Notes under the pieces: generated by a model
Told to the model about the DNA's origin: nothing
What the model saw: only the letters and a program-made list of their open reading frames with translations
The model's database searches: none
In this document: one piece after another, positions 8,724-15,551 of the stretch
Position numbering within the stretch: the first letter of the stretch is position 1
Layout: every line of letters begins with the position of its first letter
NCBI RefSeq assembly: GCF_020889705.1
Contig: NZ_JACMYP010000040.1
Coordinates: 1-43,078, forward strand
Direction: 5' to 3'
Length of the DNA: 43,078 nucleotides
From: Bradyrhizobium altum
GTDB lineage: Bacteria > Pseudomonadota > Alphaproteobacteria > Rhizobiales > Xanthobacteraceae
Program-made: the position numbers and the translations under genes

Positions 8724-9317
8724 ATGATGGACAAACTTCAATTCACCGCTGACGTAATAAAATCCATTGTCTCATTGGCTTGGCCCGCCGCCTTTGTCGG
8801 CGCGGTCTGGCTATTCCGCGAGAAGCTTATCGAGCTCATGCCTCTTCTGCGCTTCAAATACAAAGATCTAGATGTTTCATTCCGTCTCGATCAGGCGGAA
8901 AGGGACGCGAAACAATTACCAGCGCCTCCCGAACCTACAGTTCAGCCCACGCCTGAGGAGAGTTCACGGTTCGAGCAACTCGCACGGATTTCGCCGCGCG
9001 CTGCAATTTTGGAGATGCGGAGCGACTTAGAGGAGGCTCTACAGATTCCCTATAGAATGGCTGACCCTAAGAGTGCTTATAGAAACGCAAGCCTACAAGT
9101 GATGATCCGCACTCTTCGAAAACACAACTATATTGACGAGAAGACAGCCGGCATTCTTGATGATCTGAGAGCAGTTGGAAACCGCGCTGCACACGGCAGC
9201 TCGTCCGACACGTTTACGGAAGAAGATGCTTTGCGATTCAGGTCACTCGTTCAGCGCCTGACCGTACAGTTTCCGGGAAAGGGTAAGGAAGATGTCGAGC
9301 CGGAGGGCACGAAATGA
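8724..9317 (+). CDS. Membrane-anchored DUF4145/HEPN-like protein
   Basis: The 197-residue product has an N-terminal transmembrane segment (about 12-32, IVSLAWPAAFVGAVWLF). A charged linker with a Pro-rich stretch (PAPPEPTVQPTPEESS, about 66-82) follows. The C-terminal domain of about 100 residues has the DUF4145-like core motif LDDLRAVGNRAAHGSS: helix, conserved Arg-x-x-x-His, then loop. HEPN-type folds with an R-x4-6-H signature are often RNases in defence or toxin systems, but DUF4145 members may be non-catalytic. Two adjacent ATGs (8724 and 8727) are both possible starts. Confidence 0.6.
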   Translation: MMDKLQFTADVIKSIVSLAWPAAFVGAVWLFREKLIELMPLLRFKYKDLDVSFRLDQAERDAKQLPAPPEPTVQPTPEESSRFEQLARISPRAAILEMRSDLEEALQIPYRMADPKSAYRNASLQVMIRTLRKHNYIDEKTAGILDDLRAVGNRAAHGSSSDTFTEEDALRFRSLVQRLTVQFPGKGKEDVEPEGTK

Positions 9318-9416
9318 GCGCTCCTCTCTAACGATTGGCTAAGCTCCGCCGAAACTTGGGCGCGAGAATGGGACAGCTCTTCTTCGGCATCGTCTCCCTA
9401 AGCTTTGCGATCATCT

Positions 9417-10661
9417 TCACCTCCGGGATTTGTCCAGGAACGGGTTCAAATTATGAGGCCGCGCATATCCCGACTGATCGAAGATCTTATTGAACAGCTG
9501 CAGCAGATAGATGTCTTGAGCGTCATGTGAATCATCCTTGAGGATCATCGTATGCTCGACGTGGTCTTTAGTCATCTTGCCGTAAGCACCGATGACCGCG
9601 CCGGAGACGCCAAGCGTTCTACCCTTCATCCCCGCGACTCCGGCAACGACTTTAATTGGGAGCTGAATCCCGGCGAACTCTCTCATGTACTCCAGGCCAT
9701 TTTCCAGCGTTGCAATGAAAGCATCCTCCACCGGCTGAACGAGATAAACGCGAGATTGCCCATTGATGCCTTGCCGCATGAGGTCGGCGTTGATTGACCA
9801 CACCTCGCCACTGTGAAAGTACTGCGTCAGCGCATCGACATTTCTGGTGTCGCCAGCCGGAGCAAAGCACATCGCACCGTACTGGTTGGTGATGGGAATG
9901 TTCGGGCCCGGACTTCCCATGGCTCCGAACCGGTGCGCGTGCTTTAGCATCAACGCTTCGGGCACAGGACGCTTAGGCTCTATCGTGGGGATGAGGCGCA
10001 TGTAGAGCACGTCCCGGAACGGCATCTCCACTTCGCCTTCCAGTCTGTTGCAGTGCCCTAGCTTCTCCGCGTTCTGGAAATAAAACGGTACACCAAGCCC
10101 CTGTGGGACTTCAGGAGCGGCGCTCACCTCTTCCGACTCGGGTTGATCGATGAAGCCCTTCAGTGCGGTGACGAACTGGTCCTTGAGGTGCTTCCGCGCA
10201 GCATCAATCTCCGCTTTGCTCGCCCCGTCTGCCAGGCGGTACCGCACGGGCCAGCGCTTATGGATGATGTCAAAGGGCAAATCATCCGGGCTGCCGTAGG
10301 CCTCATTTAGTACACCGATGACTGCACTGTCGGTCAGCTTCCGAAGGGCGAAGCCGTACTCAATAGCGACGTTAGAATTGATGAGGGCACGACCCACTTG
10401 GGTCGTTCCAACTGGGGTGATGTCACCGACGAACACCTTACTGGCCTTAATCTTTTCCAAGATGGATCGCGCTACATCTGGCGAGCCCGTGAGTCCTTTG
10501 GTGTCGTGGTCAAGGTGAAGCTCACCACGGGATTCTTCAGGCGCCTCGACGAGACCGTTCTGCTGCTTCAGATGCTCAACAGCTTCTTCGAGCGCGGTCC
10601 GGATAACATCACGGGAGATTTTGCGCGGATGGTCAGACTGCCATGCCCAAAAGATCTTCAT
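9417..10661 (-). CDS. TIR-like predicted nucleotide-binding protein
   Basis: The 414-residue product starts MKIFWAWQSDHPRKISRDVI, and AGGAT precedes the ATG at 10661; the longer upstream frame looks non-coding. Residues 1-150 match a TIR-like predicted nucleotide-binding family that opens with FYSWQSD-type strands and continues SKVFVGDITPVG and NSNVAIEYGFALRKL. The Glu in the last motif sits where TIR NADases keep their catalytic Glu. The C-terminal 260 residues are an unknown domain. Known for relatives: many act as effectors in phage defence. It stands alone here, so whether it is a defence effector, and what senses infection, is inference. Confidence 0.65.
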   Translation of the reverse strand: MKIFWAWQSDHPRKISRDVIRTALEEAVEHLKQQNGLVEAPEESRGELHLDHDTKGLTGSPDVARSILEKIKASKVFVGDITPVGTTQVGRALINSNVAIEYGFALRKLTDSAVIGVLNEAYGSPDDLPFDIIHKRWPVRYRLADGASKAEIDAARKHLKDQFVTALKGFIDQPESEEVSAAPEVPQGLGVPFYFQNAEKLGHCNRLEGEVEMPFRDVLYMRLIPTIEPKRPVPEALMLKHAHRFGAMGSPGPNIPITNQYGAMCFAPAGDTRNVDALTQYFHSGEVWSINADLMRQGINGQSRVYLVQPVEDAFIATLENGLEYMREFAGIQLPIKVVAGVAGMKGRTLGVSGAVIGAYGKMTKDHVEHTMILKDDSHDAQDIYLLQLFNKIFDQSGYARPHNLNPFLDKSRR

Positions 10662-10931
10662 TTCGTATCCTAACCTGCGGACATGAGCAGCTTGACAGGG
10701 GCAATCGCGAAGAGAAGCACCGGCCCTGCCAGAAACGAAAGGAGCGCCATCAACATCAATCCGTATGCCCGGTCGGGACCGAATGGTTCGCACAGGAGTC
10801 TAGCTTGGGCCAGTACCAAACCTATCCCGCTGCTGAAAATTGGGCGCTATTCCTCGTTCGAGCGATGCCGCACATGCGGCTCCTATATATGGTAGATGCC
10901 GGCGGCAGTTTTTACCGAAGGAGTAGGGACG

Positions 10932-11360
10932 ATGAAGCTCAACGAGAATGAAATAAAAGAGAGCATTGCGGCGGCGCAAGCGCAGAAAGAAGATTGTCGA
11001 TCTGAGGCTAGCGGTGCTCGAAGGCCAACTGCTTATGGAGGAAGCGCTCAACGGCTTCCTGGAAGCCGCCCTATTCAATTCAGAACAGCTCAAGCTTGAA
11101 CGCACAAACTTCTCTACAAAGGGCAATATCGCCATTTCGTTGGCCGCCGGCGCGGCAAAGATGATATGTGGGCTGTCTTCTGGGCAATCGGACAACTGCG
11201 TAACAAGCTGGCGCATAAAATCGACTCGGAGGAGATAGATGAGAAAATGGAGTACCTGCGCAAGGTGTATATCGCAGCGCTGGAGCCCAAGCCGGCCGAG
11301 TATGCAAAGACGCTAGGCGACAAAGATGCGGCGTCTGTGCAGGCTTCCTTGCGCAACTGA
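10932..11360 (+). pseudogene. Frameshifted small helical (MltR/DUF4145-like) gene
   Basis: Three overlapping frames together read as one protein. It starts at ATG 10932 (MKLNENEIKESIAAA). It shifts near 10970-11000 into a frame reading VDLRLAVLEGQLLMEEALN, and near 11155-11170 into a third reading MWAVFWAIGQLRNKLAHKI up to the stop at 11358. The final LRNKLAH motif resembles MltR/DUF4145-type helical proteins. At least two frameshifts separate the parts, so it should be inactive. It lies next to the TIR-like gene, suggesting that this accessory cluster is decaying. Confidence 0.55.
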
Positions 11361-12099
11361 CTTCGGAGGCCAAGACCCGTCGACGGATTATAGACCAGCA
11401 TTGGAAAGCACCATGAGAGCGCGAGCGGATCGCTGACTGTACTCAGCTGCGCGACGAATTTCGAAGGTGAGTTGCTGCAAGCTGCCGGCCCTTGGTCGAT
11501 CAGCGGTATAAGAACGGATCTCCAACCACCGAAGACATGAAGATTAGCGAAATGAGCCGTAAACTTGATTCCAAATTTCTCGAGGACCTGCAGCAAGGCA
11601 AGCTTGTCGAACTTAGCAGGAAGATTCGCAGCGATGACACACTTACACGAACGCGTCGACACCACCAGGTGAATACGCATCATCCCTTATGTGGCTCAAG
11701 GACTGAGCCGAAGAGGCTGAAAGCCGGTAGCACGTGGGGGTGCGCATGCCTGATCGACGCGACGCCCTCATCTCTGACGGAGGTAAAAAAAGGCTCGCGT
11801 TGTACGGGATCGCGAGAGGCTAGCCCTAAGCTCCCGCGCCTTCTCGAGCCACTGATGCCATCGAAGGATAGAGTCTTCTTCATTCACCTACATGGCGTAG
11901 TCGATGCACAGGCACCGTATGCATTGCACGGCCTCTATCGCGTCGAGCATTCCCATAGCGATTTTGTGAGCGCAGGGAGCCGGTCAACCGCCCCCGCCAG
12001 CGCAGGTACATAGACTGAACAAATGATGGCTAACGCGCGGTATTGGTTAGCCAAGCTTCGTAGCTAACCCTCTGCAACCGCTGAATTTAGCTTGACGGA
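11361..12099 (+). other. Accessory stretch without a recognisable gene
   Basis: About 740 bp. One plus-strand frame from about 11492 stays open to 12013, but it has no ribosome-binding site and its translation changes character along its length (MKISEMSRKLDSKFLEDLQ at first, low-complexity basic text later). I treat it as degenerate island DNA. The last 60 bp hold the nested inverted repeats annotated separately. Confidence 0.3.
12027..12069. repeat. Nested inverted repeats (TGGCTAAC / GTTAGCCA / GCTAACC)
   Basis: Three copies of one short word alternate in orientation. TGGCTAAC at 12027-12034 can pair with GTTAGCCA at 12046-12053. GGTTAGC at 12045-12051 can instead pair with GCTAACC at 12063-12069. 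The two hairpins share the middle copy and so exclude each other. The cluster ends about 30 bp from the tRNA-Glu fragment, just beyond its 3' end. It could be a terminator or an integrase-related site. Confidence 0.5.
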
Positions 12100-12145
12100 T
12101 GGCGCTCCCTAGGGGAATCGAACCCCTGTTTCAGCCTTGAGAGGG
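12100..12145 (-). other. 3' fragment of tRNA-Glu(CTC), probable attachment-site remnant
   Basis: On the minus strand this reads as the end of a tRNA: an anticodon loop CTCTCAA, a T arm with stem AGGGG/CCCCT around TTCGATT, an acceptor strand AGGGAGC, then G and CCA. The acceptor strand, T arm and CTC anticodon fit bacterial tRNA-Glu(CTC). The 5' half (acceptor 5' strand, D arm and 5' anticodon strand) is missing. Known: many islands integrate at tRNA 3' ends and leave such a copy. The inference is that this marks an old island boundary. Confidence 0.65.
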
Positions 12146-12303
12146 TAAAGTCGATCCGCTTGAGGTCCTGCGATGGAGACCGTGCGGAGGTCAGCCCGGC
12201 TCGTCTGCATGAGCAGGCGTCACTGCACCAGTTTCGCACCAGAAACGACCCGGCCGCGGTGCAACGAACTCGATCAGATTCAAACAAAAAGTCAGCATAT
12301 TCA

Positions 12304-12943
12304 ACAGGCTGATGCCTGCGCCGGCTTTGGCAGGCTCTACGAGGCCCATCGCAAGGGCGGCCCGATCATCGAGGCCGCGGGCTGGGCGCACGGCAGGCGC
12401 AAGTTCTTCGATCTCGCGCGGCTCAGCAAGGCGCCGATCGCGGCCGAGGCGGTCAAGCGCGTCGATGTTCTGTTCGCCATCGAGCGCGAGATCAACGGTC
12501 TTAATGCGCAGGAGCGTTTGCGTGTGCGCCAGGAGCGTAGCCGCCCCCTGATCGTCGAGCTGGAGGCCTGGTTGCGCGAGCAGCGCGCCAAGCTCTCCAG
12601 GAACAACGACACGACCAAAGCGATCAATTACTGCCTCAGCCGCTGGGATGCATTTAGCCGCTTCCTTGATGACGGACGGCTCTGCATGTCGAACAATGCC
12701 GCTGAGCGTGAGCTACGGGCGGTCGCCGTGGGCAGAAGAAATTGGACCTTCGCCGGCTCCGATGAGGGCGGCCGGCGTGCGGCTGCGATCTACACCCTCA
12801 TCGCCGCTGCCAAGCTCAATGACATCGACCCGCAGGCTTGGCTTGCCGACGTGCTGGAGCGCCTACCGGATCACCCTGCCAAGCGCATTGACGAACTGCT
12901 GCCTTGGAAGTGGCAGCCACAAAGCGCTGCTCAGGCCGCTTAA
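12304..12943 (+). pseudogene. IS66 family transposase (TnpC), 5'-truncated
   Basis: The frame encodes about 212 residues matching the C-terminal part of IS66 TnpC: GWAHGRRKFFDLARLSKAP, then DDGRLCMSNNAAERELRAVA with the conserved N-N-x-x-E catalytic end, GRRNWTFAGSDEGGRRAA, and the usual C-terminal LPW-like end. Full TnpC is about 500-550 residues, so more than half is missing. Homology begins abruptly at about 12304, shortly after the tRNA-Glu fragment, and no TnpA or TnpB is present. It is a dead remnant. Confidence 0.85.
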
Positions 12944-13024
12944 GAGCAATACGGTCTCCTACAGACTGGCTTTTGGACAGCCCGCGATGCACACTCCCAG
13001 CCGCGAGCGACGAAAGGATGAGCG

Positions 13025-13276
13025 ATGGCGTTGGGACCGGGCAAATATGACGAGCTATGCCGCGAGATCCGCGAGAAGGTCGGCCTCGGTGGCGGGGAAA
13101 TCCCGCAAAGCGGCGGCGTGCTGCTGATCGTGATGGGCGGCGAGCACGGCAACGGTTTCTCGTGTCAGGCCGATATGGATACGACCCTTGCGCTCCCGGA
13201 TCTGTTGGAGCGCGTGGCTCGCCAGATCCGGGAGACGGGTCCGTTAATTCCGAACCGAAGTAGTAAACCGCGATGA
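13025..13276 (+). CDS. Small hypothetical protein
   Basis: The 83-residue product (MALGPGKYDELCREIREKVG..., ending PNRSSKPR) has a balanced composition with a beta-rich middle (GVLLIVMGGEHGNGFSCQAD) and a helical end. ACGAAAGGATGAGCG provides a modest ribosome-binding site. It resembles short hypothetical proteins of unknown function carried by rhizobial islands near IS66-type elements. There is no recognised domain. It sits alone between the IS66 remnant and degenerate DNA. Confidence 0.5.
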   Translation: MALGPGKYDELCREIREKVGLGGGEIPQSGGVLLIVMGGEHGNGFSCQADMDTTLALPDLLERVARQIRETGPLIPNRSSKPR

Positions 13277-13825
13277 GCACGAGAGGGCCAAAGCCCCGAC
13301 GACGCGATCCGACAATGGCGACACCTTCAGGCTGCGGAGTTTGGTGTCCCCGCCAGGCCGCTTAAGCGCGATCAGCCTTCCGCCAAAAAACGGTTTGCGC
13401 GGGGCCTTCGCCGGATGCGTACTATTCAACGAAGCTAGTCGCTATCCCGCCGCTCATCACGGTCTGGTTGCAGGCTCGTGCATCTGCTGGCGGAGCATGT
13501 TCTTGACGGGGTCGCGGGCAGAACAAGATTCTATTGCGCGTTGAGGCGGAACTGGCCGCTCTTGAGGAACGCCCTACCCCCATCTCACTGCATCCGGCAA
13601 CGCCGGACGGCTACATCGACACCGTCATGCGCCTGCCGACACGATAGCAAGCCACCAAGCGGAGGACGATCGCGGTCCGGCGCGGCAATCCCATCCCTTT
13701 AGTACGATTTACTGTCTTCTTGCGCGATCTCGCTGCCGTCGCGGTTTCGAGCGCTGGCTGCGATCTGCAATATGCATCGGCACCAAACTCTGACGCCCTT
13801 TCGGCAGCTCAAGTTTCGACGGATC
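13277..13825 (+). other. Degenerate stretch before the excisionase gene
   Basis: About 550 bp. The only protein-like signal is the short recombinase-like tail annotated separately at 13540-13647. I see no other gene, tRNA or clear repeat. It should contain the promoter for the excisionase-integrase pair. Confidence 0.3.
13540..13647 (+). pseudogene. Possible C-terminal remnant of a serine recombinase
   Basis: A 35-codon stretch reads VEAELAALEERPTPISLHP and ends at a TAG. It resembles the coiled-coil tail of large serine recombinases (alternating Glu/Ala/Leu, then a HP motif). No N-terminal catalytic domain is present. The match is short, so this is a low-confidence call. Confidence 0.25.
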
Positions 13826-14062
13826 ATGCCACGTTTTGCCGTAATTCCCTCTGGATCTTGGCCGCGTCGCATGTCAGCTGCGCTCGCTGCTGGGTATTGC
13901 GGTGAACCAACCGCTGAGGCCTTCCTAAAGCGCGTGGGAAAAGATTATCCTCTGCCCCGGGTAGCAGAAGGACGGCGCCGGCTATGGCTCAGGGACGATC
14001 TGGACGCGGCAATCTTGCCGCGGGAAATGATCCGGGCAACCGATATCGCCGCGGATTTGTAG
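13826..14062 (+). CDS. Excisionase-like DNA-binding protein
   Basis: The 78-residue product (MPRFAVIPSGSWPRRMSAA...) holds a winged-helix-like core in which AALAAGYCGEPTAEAFLKRV is followed by a basic wing and RRRLWLRDDLDAAI. This is the pattern of short helix-turn-helix proteins directly upstream of integrases. It ends 2 bp before the integrase start, so the two are translationally linked. Such proteins usually control the direction of recombination. I chose ATG 13826 over an upstream ATG because the domain begins here. Confidence 0.6.
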   Translation: MPRFAVIPSGSWPRRMSAALAAGYCGEPTAEAFLKRVGKDYPLPRVAEGRRRLWLRDDLDAAILPREMIRATDIAADL

Positions 14063-14064
14063 CC

Positions 14065-15369
14065 GTGGAGCTACCTCGGCACGTCATCCCAAAGAAACTG
14101 GCATCAGGAAAGACGGCCTTCTACTACAACGTCCCTACGCGCTATCGAAAGATGGGTTGCCCGGTGCCGAACGCGCCGTTAGGCACCGACTATGCCGAAG
14201 CATGCGGAACGGGCGGCCGGGCGGCCACCCTGAATGGTTTGTTCGACGAATGGATGGACGCGCGCAGGGGCCTCCCGATATCGAATGAGGCCGTGCCTCG
14301 GATTGGCACGATCGATTGGCTCTTCCAGGAATACCGGCAGAGCCGCGCCTACCTCGAGAAGGTCAAGCCGCGATCGCGGCGGAACTACGAATGGAATATG
14401 CGCGAGATCTGCGATACGCTGACCAAGCGTGGCGATCGTATCGGAGTCAGGCCTATCAAGTCCGTGACGCCGCTTGGCGCGGACAAGCTCTACGATACAT
14501 TCGTTAAGGGCGGCAAAGGCGACCGGCTGCGGACTGCCGAAAAGCTGGTGGTGCTCTGCCGCAAGGCTTGGCGCGTCGTCCATCGGATCCACCCCGCCGA
14601 GTTTCCATCAGACATCCCGAACCCTTGGCTAGGCGTCACGATGGTCACCAGGGTCAAGCTGGTGAAGCACGCGGTCACACGAGAGCAGGCCTACAAATTC
14701 GCGCACGGCTGCGTGGAGCGCGGCGAGCCGGAGTGCGGCGCTGCGGCCGTGATCTGCTTCGAGTGGCTGCAGCGCCCGGAGAATGTGATTGCCGGCCACA
14801 TCAAATGGACGGGCTACCGCACCGGGCCGAAGCCGACGATCCGGATCGAGCACCATAAGACCGGTGCTGTGATCGACCATCCCTTGGAGGAGCGACTGCC
14901 CTCCGGCGAGATCGTCAAATTCTACGAGGAGGCCGAAGGCGTGTTGGCCAAGCTGACCCGCCGCGGGGTCCCGATGATCCTGCGAGAGATTGTCCCCAAG
15001 TACCGCGGCTCGGGCGAGGACCAAAAGACCGCCTCCAAGCCCTACTCGTTTTCCGGTATGCAGAAGATCGTCCAGCGCATGCGCAAGGAGATTGGACTGC
15101 CCAAGGAGTTCACCTTGGATGCCTGCCGCCACGGTGGCATGACCGAGCTCGAGGAGGCGGAACTGACCGAAGGACAAGGTCGCGCCCTTTCGGCGCATCG
15201 TACCCGGGAAAGCTATGCCGGGTATGCCAAGCGAACCGAGGCCCGGATGCTGTCGGCGACCCGGAAGCGGCACGCGCACATGCTGGCGAACCAAGCGGCA
15301 ACAGGTGTTCAGAATGCGACGGGGGACGACGTTCAGAACGCCGGATCGAACACCATTAAAATCGCCTGA
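14065..15369 (+). CDS. Tyrosine recombinase (site-specific integrase)
   Basis: The 434-residue product from GTG 14065 has the layout of a phage-type integrase. The N-terminal DNA-binding region includes a SAM-like helix bundle near GTIDWLFQEYRQSRAYL. The catalytic domain follows, with the first Arg in CFEWLQRPENVI, the second block DACRHGGMTELEEAEL, a His in LSAHRTRESY, and Tyr in SYAGYAKRTE as likely nucleophile. It follows the excisionase-like gene and ends 18 bp before a tRNA-Gln 3' fragment. This is the classical integrase-next-to-att arrangement, so it probably inserted at tRNA-Gln. The frame is intact, so it could still be active. Confidence 0.85.
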   Translation: MELPRHVIPKKLASGKTAFYYNVPTRYRKMGCPVPNAPLGTDYAEACGTGGRAATLNGLFDEWMDARRGLPISNEAVPRIGTIDWLFQEYRQSRAYLEKVKPRSRRNYEWNMREICDTLTKRGDRIGVRPIKSVTPLGADKLYDTFVKGGKGDRLRTAEKLVVLCRKAWRVVHRIHPAEFPSDIPNPWLGVTMVTRVKLVKHAVTREQAYKFAHGCVERGEPECGAAAVICFEWLQRPENVIAGHIKWTGYRTGPKPTIRIEHHKTGAVIDHPLEERLPSGEIVKFYEEAEGVLAKLTRRGVPMILREIVPKYRGSGEDQKTASKPYSFSGMQKIVQRMRKEIGLPKEFTLDACRHGGMTELEEAELTEGQGRALSAHRTRESYAGYAKRTEARMLSATRKRHAHMLANQAATGVQNATGDDVQNAGSNTIKIA

Positions 15370-15387
15370 TAAATCAATGCGATAGAA

Positions 15388-15437
15388 TGGCTGGGGCGGG
15401 AGGGATCGAACCTCCGAATGGCGGAATCAAAATCCGC
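15388..15437 (-). other. 3' fragment of tRNA-Gln(TTG), probable att site
   Basis: On the minus strand the fragment contains a full anticodon arm (stem GCGGA/TCCGC, loop TTTTGAT, anticodon TTG), variable loop CATTC, T arm (GGAGG TTCGATC CCTCC) and acceptor strand CGCCCCA followed by G and CCA. This fits tRNA-Gln(TTG). No D arm or 5' acceptor strand (TGGGGCG) lies upstream, so it is not a working tRNA gene. It lies 18 bp from the integrase stop. The intact tRNA should be at the other end of the element. Confidence 0.75.
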
Positions 15438-15551
15438 TCGATTATGCAATGATTTCAAGGCGCCTTTGGAAGAAACGGTCAAAACACGCTTCAACAATCT
15501 CAATAGGTTGGCAGCCGTTTCCAAATATAAAGGCAGCCCTCCATGAGGGGG

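Noticed and set aside
10662..10793. A longer start for the TIR-like gene
   Set aside because: The extra 44 residues are basic and unlike the family. The domain begins at MKIFWAWQSD with a ribosome-binding site before it.
11492..12013. A 173-codon plus-strand gene
   Set aside because: It has no ribosome-binding site, no family pattern and a composition that changes along its length, so I left it as degenerate DNA.
15388..15470. A complete tRNA-Gln gene
   Set aside because: The anticodon and T arms are present, but the D arm and 5' acceptor strand cannot be found upstream.
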